Shown here: positions 1 to 8,323 of the stretch, piece by piece
How positions within the stretch are numbered: position 1 is the first letter of the stretch
Layout: the number at the start of each line of letters is the position of its first letter
From: Fastidiosipila sp.
Lineage (GTDB): Bacteria; Bacillota; Clostridia; Saccharofermentanales; DTU023
DNA: 57,226 nt
Assembly (NCBI GenBank): GCA_012837885.1
Contig: DUQI01000106.1
Coordinates: 1-57,226 of the forward strand
Reading direction: 5' to 3'
Notes under the pieces: generated by a model
Seen by the model: only the letters and a program-made list of their open reading frames with translations
What the model was told of the DNA's origin: nothing
Databases searched by the model: none
Program-made: the position numbers and the translations under genes

Positions 1-205
1 GCGGGTGGTGCGTGACGATCAGATCTGCCTTCAGCTTGAGGGCTGCCTCCACCGTTCCCGCCGACAGATCGAGCGCGGTCAACACGCGTTCAACCGGTTT
101 TTGCCGCCGACCGAGACAAAGGCCGATCGGATCGCCTTCCAAGGCATATTCCGGCGGCGCAAACCGCTCTATGACTTCAATGACGTGCTCAACTGTTCGA
201 CTCAT
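1..205 (-). CDS. Nif3-like dinuclear metal-centre protein (YqfO/GTP cyclohydrolase I type 2 family), N-terminal part
   Basis: Partial gene: 68 codons are visible from an ATG at 205 and the rest lies off the left edge. The visible protein begins MSRTVEHVIEVIERFAPPEY, then has a GDPIGLCLG stretch, a VLTALDLS strand and ends ...ADLIVTHHP, which is the N-terminal metal-binding region of the Nif3/YqfO family (the THHP histidines are metal ligands in the family). It overlaps the end of trmK by 17 nt, the same trmK-nif3 order found downstream of rpoD in Bacillus (yqfN-yqfO). The cellular role of the family is unsettled. Confidence 0.88.
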   Translation of the reverse strand, partial: MSRTVEHVIEVIERFAPPEYALEGDPIGLCLGRRQKPVERVLTALDLSAGTVEAALKLKADLIVTHHP

Positions 206-881
206 GATCTTCTCCTAAACTATCCATTAATGCTTTACGAACCGGCTGCAAGGACGGATCGTCCTTTTCCCTATTCGTCAGATGCTTGATCAGACGCTTC
301 GCGTATAGCTCGAGTGCCGGCGTTTTGTCACGAGCTTTCAGCTTACTGAAAACGACCGGCCCTATCCAGCGTTCATACTCGTTCAAATGATACGGCGTAG
401 ACGTCTTCTTAACCTCCATCACGACGTATGCTCTTCGTCCTTCCAGCACCACATGTTCGTCAATGATCGAAAGTCCGAGCGACGCCAACGCTTCTCTCAG
501 GATCTCGGCACGTGAGTGAGGCGATAAAATAAGGCGTTTCGGCAGGTACGAGGCTTTTTGCAAAATGCTTTTGATCTCGACGCCGCCGAGGCCGGCGATC
601 ACGACACAGTCGTCGGCCTTGACGAGTCCGTCCGGTAGCCCGTCGGCCAAAACCAAGTCAAGGCGCGCTTCGACGCCAAAGCGACGGCGATTCTTTTCAG
701 CCACCGCAAGCGGCTTTTCCTTGTTGTCGATGGCCACGGCGGAGGCCGTCGGCTGATGGAGCAAATATGTGATCGGCAACAGCGCATGGTCCGATCCGAC
801 ATCGATCAGCCTGCTTGCTTCAGGCGCAAGCGACTCGATCAGAGACAATCTCCGACCGAGTCGCGGCGGCCTCACATTCAT
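189..881 (-). CDS. trmK: tRNA (adenine(22)-N(1))-methyltransferase TrmK
   Basis: Protein of 230 residues, normal for TrmK. It carries the SAM-binding motif LIDVGSDHALLPI near residue 25, AIDNKEKPLAVAEKN (motif II region) and the family signature VVIAGLGGVEI followed by LILSPHSRAEILREAL. TrmK methylates N1 of A22 in the D-loop of tRNAs. Its ATG overlaps the rpoD stop by one base (TAATG), implying translational coupling, and its 3' end overlaps the Nif3-like gene. Family assignment is by motif pattern and by conserved position after dnaG-rpoD. Confidence 0.9.
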   Translation of the reverse strand: MNVRPPRLGRRLSLIESLAPEASRLIDVGSDHALLPITYLLHQPTASAVAIDNKEKPLAVAEKNRRRFGVEARLDLVLADGLPDGLVKADDCVVIAGLGGVEIKSILQKASYLPKRLILSPHSRAEILREALASLGLSIIDEHVVLEGRRAYVVMEVKKTSTPYHLNEYERWIGPVVFSKLKARDKTPALELYAKRLIKHLTNREKDDPSLQPVRKALMDSLGEDHESNS

Positions 882-2740
882 TAATCGAGATACTCACGCA
901 GTTTTCTACTGCGGCTCGGGTGACGCATCTTGCGCAGCGCCTTCGCTTCAATCTGACGAATACGCTCACGCGTGACGTTGAACTCACGTCCGACTTCTTC
1001 CAGCGTTCTGGTGCGGCCGTCGTCCAGTCCAAAGCGCAGTCGCAAGACTTTCTCTTCGCGCGGTGTCAGGCCTTTCAAGACTTCCATAATCTGCTCTTTG
1101 AGCAGCGTGAAAGCCGCCTGGTCGGCCGGTGACGGCGCGTCGTCATCCGGGATGAAGTCGCCTAAATGACTGTCCTCTTCTTCCCCGATCGGTTTTTCAA
1201 GCGAGACCGGCTCCTGTGAGATCTTCATGATCTCGCGCACCTTGTCGGGCGTCAGACCGATCGCATCGGCGATCTCATCGATCTCCGGTTCACGGCCGAG
1301 TTCTTGCAACAACTGACGCTGGATGCGGATCAACTTGTTGATCGTCTCCACCATATGGACCGGGATACGGATCGTTCTCGCCTGGTCGGCGATCGCTCTC
1401 GTAATCGCCTGGCGAATCCACCAGGTGGCATACGTGGAGAACTTAAAGCCTTTCGTGTAGTCGAATTTGTCGACGGCCTTCATCAATCCCAGATTGCCTT
1501 CCTGAATCAGATCGAGGAACTGCATGCCGCGGCCCGTGTAACGTTTGGCAATACTGACCACCAGACGCAAATTGGCTTCGGTCAGCTGTTGCTTCGCAAA
1601 ATCATCGCCTTCTTCCATTCTCCGGGCGAGGTCTTTTTCTTCATCGGCTGTCAAGAGATCGACCTTACCGATCTCTTTCAGGTACATGCGTACCGGATCG
1701 TCGACGGTCATCGAGTCGTTGTACGCTTCGGCCTTCTTTGACGATTCACGGTCTTCGTCTTCTTCCAAAATCTCAATACCGGCATGTTCAAGCCCTTCGA
1801 TGATCTCGTCGAGCTTTTCTTCGTCGTAGTCGATCTTTTGCAGATAATCGAGGATCTCCGATTGCTTCAGCGTCCGATCCTTCCCACGCGATTTTTGAAT
1901 CAAGGGACGGAGTACGTCGAGATCAAACGCCTGCAACGGATTCAGGTGATCCATCTTTAAGACATCGTCTTCTTCCAGACTCTCGACTTCCACCGATTCT
2001 TCGTCGGTTTCATCACTGTCGGTGTCGTCATCGATGTCCGTATCTTCTCCGGCATCGCTGTCGTCGAGCTCATCGAAATCGACCTCTTCATCGAGATCAT
2101 CGGGATCGACCAAATCATCGGCCAGCAGGTCATCCGTCTTTTTATCATCTTCGACTTTCGCTTTGGCCGGTGTCTTTTCCTTTTTAGCGGTCTCTGTTTT
2201 CTTAGCCGCCGTCTTCTTCGCAGCCGGTTTCTTAGCCGTCTCTTTCTTCTCGTCGGCGGCAACTTCTTCGCTCACGTCTTTTTTCGCAGCAGTCTTTTTC
2301 GGTGCCGCTTTTTTCGCCGGTGCCTTTTTTGTCGCGGCAGGCGTTTTCTTGGCGGCAGGTTTTGCCGTCTTCTCTTCGCTCTTATCGTCCTTTTTTTCTT
2401 CCGCTTTCGCGTCGACCGTCTTTTTCGCCGCTGCGCGTTTCGGTGCCGCTTTTTTTACCGGTGTTTCTTTCACTTCACTCGCGGCGGTCTCTTCCTTCTT
2501 GGTTTCCACCTTCTTCGCGGTAGCACGCTTGGCCGGCGCTTTTTTCTCTACTTCTTCCGTCTTTTTCGGATCGTCGGTCGCGGCTTTTTTTGTGGTGGTT
2601 TTCTTTGCCGCCGTCTTGGCCGGAGCCTTTTTGGCCGGCGTCTTTTTAGCCGTCGTCGTCTTCTTGTCCTTTTCGTCCACGGTCTCGGCTGCCTTTGCTT
2701 TCGTCTCTTTCACGTTTTCGTTTCCGTCTTTCTTAGCCAT
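881..2740 (-). CDS. rpoD: Principal RNA polymerase sigma factor RpoD/SigA with long basic-acidic N-terminal extension
   Basis: 619 residues, against about 370 for a typical Bacillota SigA. Residues about 350-619 are classical: region 1.2 ([13 protein letters not shown]), region 2 ([34 protein letters not shown]), region 3 and region 4 ([24 protein letters not shown]). Region 1.1-like sequence lies at about 265-335. In front of it sit about 200 residues rich in Lys, Ala, Thr and Pro (repeated AAKKT/PAKK units, histone-H1-like), then about 60 very acidic residues (201-260). The start ATG at 2740 has a GAGAGGA ribosome site. It follows dnaG by 67 nt, the classic macromolecular synthesis operon. 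Housekeeping promoter recognition is secure; the tail's role is unknown. Confidence 0.97.
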   Translation of the reverse strand: MAKKDGNENVKETKAKAAETVDEKDKKTTTAKKTPAKKAPAKTAAKKTTTKKAATDDPKKTEEVEKKAPAKRATAKKVETKKEETAASEVKETPVKKAAPKRAAAKKTVDAKAEEKKDDKSEEKTAKPAAKKTPAATKKAPAKKAAPKKTAAKKDVSEEVAADEKKETAKKPAAKKTAAKKTETAKKEKTPAKAKVEDDKKTDDLLADDLVDPDDLDEEVDFDELDDSDAGEDTDIDDDTDSDETDEESVEVESLEEDDVLKMDHLNPLQAFDLDVLRPLIQKSRGKDRTLKQSEILDYLQKIDYDEEKLDEIIEGLEHAGIEILEEDEDRESSKKAEAYNDSMTVDDPVRMYLKEIGKVDLLTADEEKDLARRMEEGDDFAKQQLTEANLRLVVSIAKRYTGRGMQFLDLIQEGNLGLMKAVDKFDYTKGFKFSTYATWWIRQAITRAIADQARTIRIPVHMVETINKLIRIQRQLLQELGREPEIDEIADAIGLTPDKVREIMKISQEPVSLEKPIGEEEDSHLGDFIPDDDAPSPADQAAFTLLKEQIMEVLKGLTPREEKVLRLRFGLDDGRTRTLEEVGREFNVTRERIRQIEAKALRKMRHPSRSRKLREYLD

Positions 2741-2807
2741 CTTTTATCCTCTCGTCATGGTTCGTTACATGTTTTTTTAATTACGCTCTGTCGGCGTTTT
2801 ATTATCT

Positions 2808-4595
2808 CTATACTCTCTTTTGGCGCCAGCGGTTATATTCGGCCGACGCTTCTTTCAACAGTTCGCCAAGTGTCTCCTGCCGTTTTACATCCGATGTCTG
2901 ATCGATCGATTCGAGTAATGCATCTCGCTCTCTCTCATAGCGCTTCATCTTTAAGGCTATGACAGCCCGCTTATACAAACGCTCCGTCGCCGTCGATTGA
3001 TCGCCACTCGTCTTGACCGCACCAGGCAATAAAATATCGCAGAGTTCCGGATCTTCTTTCTCCACGGCTGATAGGAGCGCCTGAAAGCTGAAACGGTTTT
3101 CTTTTATCGCCTGCTCGACAAGGGGGAAATAGGCCCTGAACCCTTCGTTTTGAAAGTCTTCCGGCGTCAATGCCAGATCCTTGCTGTGCCACAGTTTGGG
3201 GCTGTCGGTCAGAGCCAGTAGGACGAATGCTTCATCACTCAGATCGGCAGTCGTCTTTTTCTTTTTTGGTCTCGGAGCCGGTCCTTCCGACACGTTCTCC
3301 TTGCGACGCTTCCGCGCCACTTCTTCCAGTACGGCCGCCGGCGATGTCTGCAGCACCTTGGCCGCTTTATCGGCTTTCAATTCACGTAAGACAGCGTTTT
3401 CTTCGGCAGCCAGAATATCGGTCACTTCGCCTTGATAGCCGTAGATATCGAGCTCTCCGCTTAACGCCGTCCAGCGTCTTTTCGCAATATCGAGCTTGAA
3501 GTCGAGTTCGTCTTGGGCCGTCTTCAATAGTTGCTTAAAGCTCGCGGCGCCGCTTTTTTGCAGATACAAATCCGGATCGTTGTAGGTCGGAATCAAGACG
3601 ATGTCCGTTCTGACCTCGCGTTTTCTGAGCAGTTCAGACGCCCGTATCGCCGCCTGTATACCGGCCTCATCGGCATCGAGGCATAAGGTGACGGGGCGGT
3701 CGAGCTGCGCCAGCAGCTGCGCCTGCTGATTCGACATCGCCGTCCCGAGCAGACCGACCGCTGTATCGAAGCCGGCGGCGTGCAGGGAGATGACGTCGAA
3801 GTACCCTTCGACGATCAAAAACGGCGCTTCCTTGTTCTTCTTTGCGATATTCAGGCCGAACAGATGGCGTCCTTTGCGGTAAAGCCTCGTCTCTTTCGAG
3901 TTTATGTACTTGGCTTTATCGTCGCCCATCGCCCGCCCACCGAACGCCACAATCTGGCCGACAAAATCGAAGATCGGGATCATCAGGCGGTTGCGAAAGA
4001 CGTCGATCAAGGTGCCCTTCGAGGAGCGTTGACTCATCCCGGCATCGATCGCCTCCTGTTCGGAAAATCCGGCCTCTAGGAGATGTTTCGATAAGCGATC
4101 CCAGGCATCCGGGGCAAATCCGAGCCCGAACGCGCGCAGTGTCGCCTCCGAGATGCCGCGTCCTCTCAGATACTTTTTCGCTTCATTTCCTTCGGCGATC
4201 GATATCGTCCGGAAGAAGAAGCGGGCCGATTCGAGCAATACCTCGCGCAGTACGCGCTCTTCCTCGCGTCGTTGGCGGTATCCATCGTCTTCCTCGACGG
4301 TCACTTCGATGCCGGCCTGTTCGGCCAGATGGCGCACCGCCTCGGGAAACGACAGATGTTCGATTTCACTGACAAACTTGATCGCGTTGCCGCCTTTGTG
4401 ACAGCCGAAGCAATAGAAGATCTTCTTCGTCGGCGAGACGGAGAAAGAAGGCGTCTTTTCACTGTGAAACGGGCAGAGACCAAACAGGTTCGAGGAACTC
4501 TTTCGCTCTAAATTGACATACCTCGACACCAGATCAACGATATCCGTCTGGCTCAACACTTGGTCTATGATTTCTTCCGGTATTCTGCCTGCCAT
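2808..4595 (-). CDS. dnaG: DNA primase DnaG
   Basis: 595 residues, usual length. The CHC2 zinc finger is visible as C41, H44, C62, C65, followed by the RNA-polymerase domain with GRGISEATLRAFGLGFAP and a TOPRIM core (LIVEGYFDVISLHAAG ... LCLDADEAG). The C-terminal helicase-binding part is present but diverged and includes a PRPKKKK patch near residue 445. It synthesises RNA primers for Okazaki fragments together with the replicative helicase. Start ATG at 4595 has an AGGAAGG ribosome site; rpoD follows 67 nt downstream. Confidence 0.97.
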   Translation of the reverse strand: MAGRIPEEIIDQVLSQTDIVDLVSRYVNLERKSSSNLFGLCPFHSEKTPSFSVSPTKKIFYCFGCHKGGNAIKFVSEIEHLSFPEAVRHLAEQAGIEVTVEEDDGYRQRREEERVLREVLLESARFFFRTISIAEGNEAKKYLRGRGISEATLRAFGLGFAPDAWDRLSKHLLEAGFSEQEAIDAGMSQRSSKGTLIDVFRNRLMIPIFDFVGQIVAFGGRAMGDDKAKYINSKETRLYRKGRHLFGLNIAKKNKEAPFLIVEGYFDVISLHAAGFDTAVGLLGTAMSNQQAQLLAQLDRPVTLCLDADEAGIQAAIRASELLRKREVRTDIVLIPTYNDPDLYLQKSGAASFKQLLKTAQDELDFKLDIAKRRWTALSGELDIYGYQGEVTDILAAEENAVLRELKADKAAKVLQTSPAAVLEEVARKRRKENVSEGPAPRPKKKKTTADLSDEAFVLLALTDSPKLWHSKDLALTPEDFQNEGFRAYFPLVEQAIKENRFSFQALLSAVEKEDPELCDILLPGAVKTSGDQSTATERLYKRAVIALKMKRYERERDALLESIDQTSDVKRQETLGELLKEASAEYNRWRQKRV

Positions 4596-4674
4596 CTAGC
4601 CTTCCTGAACGATAAAAAAGATCCGTTCACTAGTTATGTACGACGGTCAGATGAAAAATACCTCTTTTCAGGCG

Positions 4675-5424
4675 TTACATCATAGCGACATCATTGACGA
4701 TCAGGTTGAATTTTAAGCCGAGAAAGAGCGCCGCGTGGCGACACATCAGCATCCTCGACAAGAAGATTTCAAAATAATCGGAGACGGTTGAGATCTCCGT
4801 ATCGACCGTCAATTTGAGATGACACGTTTTCGCTTCGGCGTCGATCAGAAGCTCGCTGTCCGTCACCGCATAGTTGACGCGATCGTGAATATCAAACGAT
4901 TCGATGCCGTCCGGATTTCTCACGCGCGAGCGGTGCACATCCGATTTATCCGACAAGATCACGGCGGCCGCGATCACGTTCACCGGATGACCGACATTTT
5001 CGTCGTGGTTCGCGACGGCGGTCGAAACCAGGATCGCTTCTTCATAGTCAGCGCCGAGGCGTTTCAACAGATCGTAGGCGAGATAAGCACCGAGCAGCTC
5101 GTGTCCCGGTCGACTCATGGCGTTACCGACGTCGTGCAGATAACCGGCGATCCTCGCGAGCTCAACGTCTCTTTCCGAAAAGGACAGAGCTTTCAGAACA
5201 TAGCCGGCCCGCTCGGCGATCAGCTTCGTGTGACGCCTCGAGTGATCGGTATAGCGCAGCGCTTCCATCATGCGGCGGGCGCCGTCGATCAGGCAGATCA
5301 CTTCTTCGTCGGCCATCACTTCTTCCAGCGTGATGCTGGCCTTTTCGTCGCTCTCTTTATGCGGTTCGTAAGGGTCGGATGTCTCCGATTCTTTGCGTTT
5401 CGAATAGAATAAACGGTCGTCCAT
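4675..5424 (-). CDS. HD-domain phosphohydrolase-like protein downstream of the SCIFF maturase
   Basis: 249 residues. An HD domain spans about residues 50-175: DHSRRHTKLIAERAG supplies the first histidines, GYLHDVGNAM is the metal-binding HD pair, and VANHDEN a later metal-ligand region. The C-terminal 70 residues resemble no domain I recognise. It starts 10 nt after the maturase stop with a good AAGGAG site, so it is cotranscribed with yajC-SCIFF-maturase. HD proteins hydrolyse phosphoesters, often nucleotides or cyclic dinucleotides; the substrate here is unknown. An HD protein near SCIFF genes may be a recurrent association, which I infer rather than recall with certainty. Confidence 0.8.
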   Translation of the reverse strand: MDDRLFYSKRKESETSDPYEPHKESDEKASITLEEVMADEEVICLIDGARRMMEALRYTDHSRRHTKLIAERAGYVLKALSFSERDVELARIAGYLHDVGNAMSRPGHELLGAYLAYDLLKRLGADYEEAILVSTAVANHDENVGHPVNVIAAAVILSDKSDVHRSRVRNPDGIESFDIHDRVNYAVTDSELLIDAEAKTCHLKLTVDTEISTVSDYFEIFLSRMLMCRHAALFLGLKFNLIVNDVAMM

Positions 5425-5434
5425 GTGATTCTCC

Positions 5435-6793
5435 TTAATTGGTGGCGGTTTCCAGAACTGCCGCCGTTTCTCGATCGATGCGCCGTGCCAACAGCCAGAG
5501 CGAAAGTTCAGCCCGGCGTCTCAACAGTCGGCATCCAAGGTCATCATCACCTCTCACGTCACCACTTCTATGCCAGCGGTTCGCGGCACAGCCGCCACCG
5601 CAGATCGGTCTGGCAAAACACGTATGACAGGCGTCGGGAGGCGCGGTCAAAAGCTCACTGAACTGGTCTTTTACCTCTCCCTTGTCGATACCGGAGAACA
5701 CCGATCCCATGCGAAACACGTCTTCGCCGACCAATTGATGGCAGGGATAGATATCGCCATCCGGAGTCACAGCGACGTATTCCGTGCCGACTCCGCATCC
5801 TTTATGGCGCTTATACTGGCACGGTCCGCCGTCCAGATCCATGCGGAAGTGAAAGAAATCGACCGCTTCCCCGGCGGCTTCGCGCTCGTCGAGCATCACG
5901 GCGAGGCGCTCATACTCCTCCAGTATGCGCTCGACATGTGTCTCCTGCAGCGCGAGCGGATGCTCGTCCGGCAAAACGACCGGTTCGATCGACACATGCG
6001 GACTGAGCGTCGCCAGATGCATGATGTCTTCGGAAAAATCGAGATTCAGATTGGTGAATGTACCGCGCAGATGGTGCGCCAGATCGCCTCTCGAATCGAG
6101 CAGCGTGCGGATCCCCTGCACCGTCTTTTCGTACGAGCTTTTGCCGCCGACAGCGGGACGCACCGCATCATGGATCTTTTGTCGGCCGTCGATCGACAAG
6201 ACGACGTTGACAAAGTGTTCATTGATGAATGCCGCTTTGTCTGCATCGATCAAGGTCGCATTCGTCGTCAGCGTCAAACGGAGTTTTTTACCGGTCTCTG
6301 CTTCCCGCTGCTTGCAGTAATAGACAAGCGTTTTAACCGTCTCCCAGTTGATCAGCGGTTCGCCGCCGAAGAAATCGATATCGAGATTGCGTCTCTTGCC
6401 GCTCGCTTCGATCAGAAAGTCGATCGCTTTCTTGCCGACGTCGACGCTCATCAAACCGCGCGCACCGCCGTAATCGCCGGTACCGGCAAAACAGTAGGTG
6501 CAGCGCAGATTGCAGTCGTGGCAAAGATTCAAACACATCGCCTTGATTTTCGGCGCATCAGGATAAAGCTCGGCCGTCGTAAACGTACGCTCCGCCGAGA
6601 AGAGTTCGCCCTCTTCGATGAGCGAAGCGACGGCCGCCCCGACCGGAGTCAATAGATCCTCGTCCGTCACCTTGCCGTCGTTTTGCTTCGTTCTTTCGAC
6701 AACAAGAAGCGCTGCTTCATCGAGCTGATGCAGCGCACCTGTGACGGAATCGAACGCGAAATGATCGCCTCTTACCGTAAATGTATGGACCAA
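5435..6793 (-). CDS. scfB: SCIFF peptide radical SAM maturase (thioether-forming, SPASM domain)
   Basis: 452 residues. The N-terminal 75 residues resemble a peptide-recognition (RRE) region. The radical SAM cluster is C94-x3-C98-x2-C101 (CNLRCTYC), preceded by C87 and C91, which is typical of SCIFF maturases. The C-terminal SPASM domain has CGVGTEYVAVTPDGDIYPC and the CHTCFARPICGGGCAANR auxiliary-cluster motif. By family knowledge (CteB-type enzymes) it links Cys sulfur to an alpha carbon of a Thr/other residue in the SCIFF peptide. The only in-frame start is TTG at 6793, with GAGG six bases upstream lying inside the last codons of the SCIFF gene, so translation is probably coupled. Confidence 0.95.
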   Translation of the reverse strand: MVHTFTVRGDHFAFDSVTGALHQLDEAALLVVERTKQNDGKVTDEDLLTPVGAAVASLIEEGELFSAERTFTTAELYPDAPKIKAMCLNLCHDCNLRCTYCFAGTGDYGGARGLMSVDVGKKAIDFLIEASGKRRNLDIDFFGGEPLINWETVKTLVYYCKQREAETGKKLRLTLTTNATLIDADKAAFINEHFVNVVLSIDGRQKIHDAVRPAVGGKSSYEKTVQGIRTLLDSRGDLAHHLRGTFTNLNLDFSEDIMHLATLSPHVSIEPVVLPDEHPLALQETHVERILEEYERLAVMLDEREAAGEAVDFFHFRMDLDGGPCQYKRHKGCGVGTEYVAVTPDGDIYPCHQLVGEDVFRMGSVFSGIDKGEVKDQFSELLTAPPDACHTCFARPICGGGCAANRWHRSGDVRGDDDLGCRLLRRRAELSLWLLARRIDRETAAVLETATN

Positions 6794-6796
6794 AGG

Positions 6797-6946
6797 TTAC
6801 CTCGCTTCAGTGTTCTCGCAAGGCTGGTTTGCTACAGTACAACTCGTCTTGCAGGCAGACTGACACGAGGTCTGACATTCGCCGCAGGCGGCTTTTAGCT
6901 GCCCGTCACGCCATTTACCTTTAGAAATCGTCTTAATAAACGCCAT
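6797..6946 (-). CDS. scfA: SCIFF ranthipeptide precursor (six cysteines in forty-five residues)
   Basis: A 49-residue gene. It starts MAFIKTISKGKWRDGQLKAA and has exactly six cysteines at 21, 24, 28, 32, 36 and 43, interleaved with Ser/Thr (CGECQTSCQSACKTSC), the hallmark of the SCIFF family that is near-universal in Clostridia. ATG at 6946 is preceded by TAGGAGAG, a good ribosome site. Only 3 nt separate its stop from the maturase TTG start. It is the substrate of the downstream radical SAM enzyme, giving thioether crosslinks. The gene is short but unmistakable by its cysteine spacing and neighbour. Confidence 0.96.
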   Translation of the reverse strand: MAFIKTISKGKWRDGQLKAACGECQTSCQSACKTSCTVANQPCENTEAR

Positions 6947-6957
6947 GATTATCTCTC

Positions 6958-7299
6958 CTAGGACTGTTCAGGTGCATCGACCTGAGGTGTCAAAATTTGC
7001 GAAATCGCCGTCTTTTTGAACGTCATCATCGTATTGGCAACGCTCGTGTAGATCGTCACTTCGTCATCGGTCAAACTGGCTACGCGGCCGACAATACCGC
7101 CGATCGTCATCACGTTGTCTCCGACTCTCATCTGGCTGATCTGTTCACGCAATTTCTTTTCCTTGTTTTTCTGCGGACGGATCATCAAAAAATACATGAC
7201 GACAAACATCAAGGCGAGCGGCAACAGCATCGTCAGCGTGCCCATCATGCCGCCTTGCTGCTGTTGTTCCATCACAATCGGCAACTGGTTAAACAACAT
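6958..7299 (-). CDS. yajC: Preprotein translocase auxiliary subunit YajC
   Basis: 113 residues. A glutamine-rich N-terminus (MEQQQQGG) precedes one membrane segment (about residues 20-40, LLPLALMFVVMYFLMIRPQ), then the YajC signature KNKEKKLREQISQMRVGDNVMTIGGIVGRV. YajC associates with SecDF of the Sec translocon. Start ATG has a GGGGGA site. It is the first gene of an operon with SCIFF, maturase and HD protein. In many Clostridia yajC directly follows tgt; here a two-gene insert on the other strand separates them. Confidence 0.95.
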   Translation of the reverse strand: MLFNQLPIVMEQQQQGGMMGTLTMLLPLALMFVVMYFLMIRPQKNKEKKLREQISQMRVGDNVMTIGGIVGRVASLTDDEVTIYTSVANTMMTFKKTAISQILTPQVDAPEQS

Positions 7300-7324
7300 T
7301 AAAAATCCCCCAAGGGAACATATT

Positions 7325-7338
7325 TCAGGAATTCCTGA
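7325..7338 (-). promoter_or_regulatory. 14-bp perfect palindrome at the likely yajC-SCIFF transcription start (candidate operator)
   Basis: TCAGGAATTCCTGA is perfectly self-complementary and lies 7 bases downstream of the -10 box of the yajC promoter, so it would cover roughly +1 to +14. Placement fits a repressor operator or a short 5' hairpin. The binding protein is unknown. Confidence 0.5.
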
Positions 7339-7344
7339 TGCGCC

Positions 7345-7374
7345 ATGATAGCATTTGGGCCGCTTTCATGTAAA
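7345..7374 (-). promoter_or_regulatory. Promoter of the yajC-SCIFF-maturase-HD operon
   Basis: On the minus strand a TTTACA -35 box (7369-7374), an 18-base spacer and a TGC-TATCAT extended -10 box (7345-7350 plus the TG) are seen, about 45 bases before the yajC ATG. Matches a housekeeping-sigma promoter. Confidence 0.65.
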
Positions 7375-7478
7375 GTGAGCGCGGATCTAGCCATCCGTTC
7401 GAACGAAAAAACCAATAGTCACTGCACGTTATTTGAGTCATTAGAATCGAAGTATCTATATGAATGCTAAAATTGTGT

Positions 7479-7487
7479 TGATATAAT
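7479..7487 (+). promoter_or_regulatory. Extended -10 promoter for the DUF4367 pair
   Basis: TGATATAAT gives a consensus TATAAT at 7482-7487 with the TG extension. No good -35 box is present at 16-18 bases upstream. The first start codon is about 85 bases further on. Confidence 0.55.
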
Positions 7488-7540
7488 GAAAAACGACCTC
7501 TTGATCGCTAAATACTTTTAGATTCCGGTGATTCAACGCC

Positions 7541-7570
7541 ATGGACGTCAAAACATTTATGAGCAGATAA
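7541..7570 (+). other. Nine-codon upstream ORF abutting the small acidic gene
   Basis: ATG at 7541 opens MDVKTFMSR, whose TAA (7568-7570) is directly followed by the ATG of the next gene at 7571, in the same frame. It could be a leader peptide, or the two ATGs could be one gene interrupted by a stop. No strong ribosome site precedes either ATG. Confidence 0.3.
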
Positions 7571-7783
7571 ATGAAAAGACGTAAGCATCAATCCGACGAC
7601 GAGTACTTCGATCTTCTTCTGACAGAAGCCATGGATAAGATGGCGGCTGCCGAATATGACGCCCTTATGAGTGACTGTGCTGATGAGGAGATTGATCCCG
7701 AGCTTGATAAGAAAATCAGACAGCTTATTCGGGAACTGCTAAATCTGAAAAAACCAAGAACCATGCGACCAGTTCATTTGTGA
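7571..7783 (+). CDS. Small acidic protein, probable cytoplasmic partner of the DUF4367 protein
   Basis: 70 residues, acidic N-terminal half (DDEYFDLLLTEAMDKMAAAEYDALMSD) and a basic C-terminus, no membrane segment. Sequence and position resemble the cytoplasmic N-terminal part of clostridial DUF4367 membrane proteins, which in other genomes is fused to the membrane segment and sits after an ECF sigma gene. Here it is a separate frame: its TGA overlaps the next gene's GTG (GTGA). The region is visibly richer in A+T than its neighbours. Function unknown; an anti-sigma-like role is an inference from the family context, and no sigma gene is adjacent. Confidence 0.7.
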   Translation: MKRRKHQSDDEYFDLLLTEAMDKMAAAEYDALMSDCADEEIDPELDKKIRQLIRELLNLKKPRTMRPVHL

Positions 7784-8322
7784 GGTTTCATGCCAAAAAA
7801 ATTGCTGTGTGGGGTGCTGTCGCCATTGCGGCAATTGTCTTAGTTACTACCCAATTTGAAACAGTCAAGCTGTTCCTCACGCGTTCTATTTTTCGATCCT
7901 CAGAGCAAACCATTGAGTCTGAACAAGAGCACGTCGATCCGGCTGGTACTTCACAACCTTTAGTGAAAGGAAGCTACCTACCATCTGTATTGCCAGTCGG
8001 GTTTGAGAAATTCTCACATAGTTTTTTACCTGAATCCGAGACCGTCTTGTTTAAGAAAGGTGATTCTTACATAAGCATCAATGCCAATATGCCGGATCAA
8101 AAACTACCTGTTGACAGCGAAGCACTTGATATAGGCCTCGATACGGACATAAACGGATATAAAGGCAAACTCATTTCAAAGAGTAATCAGATGGTTTTAG
8201 TGTGGACTCAAAATGGACATACTATTATGATGCAAACCGATCTTTCTAAGGAACAGCTTTTCATGATTGCGAACTCGGTATCGCAAAGCGGCGATGCTGC
8301 CTACTCCAATAAAAGTGATTAA
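7780..8322 (+). CDS. DUF4367-type membrane-anchored protein
   Basis: 180 residues. GTG start at 7780 overlaps the preceding stop. One membrane segment at about residues 9-25 (VWGAVAIAAIVLVTTQF) is followed by a linker and an extracellular domain. The latter has the DUF4367 pattern: SYLPSVLPVGFEKFS at the front, INGYKGKLISKSNQMVLVWTQNGHTIMM and a closing LSKEQLFMIANSVSQ. Such domains occur in clostridial anti-sigma-like or germination-related membrane proteins, but no activity is established. Lower GC than flanking genes (about 43% in a 60-base sample against mid-50s next door) suggests later acquisition. A strong hairpin follows the stop. Confidence 0.75.
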   Translation: MRFHAKKIAVWGAVAIAAIVLVTTQFETVKLFLTRSIFRSSEQTIESEQEHVDPAGTSQPLVKGSYLPSVLPVGFEKFSHSFLPESETVLFKKGDSYISINANMPDQKLPVDSEALDIGLDTDINGYKGKLISKSNQMVLVWTQNGHTIMMQTDLSKEQLFMIANSVSQSGDAAYSNKSD

Positions 8323-8323
8323 T

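Noticed and set aside
2400-2700. A tandem DNA repeat array in the sigma tail
   Set aside because: The repetition is at the amino-acid level with varied codons, not a clean nucleotide repeat or CRISPR.
2022-2780. Long plus-strand frame opposite rpoD encoding a hydrophobic Phe/Ser/Ala-rich protein
   Set aside because: It is the antisense of the lysine-rich sigma tail (AAG/GAA codons read as CTT/TTC); no ribosome site or homology.
5570-6655. Long plus-strand frame opposite the SCIFF maturase
   Set aside because: Antisense shadow of a strong coding frame with radical SAM and SPASM motifs; no family features.
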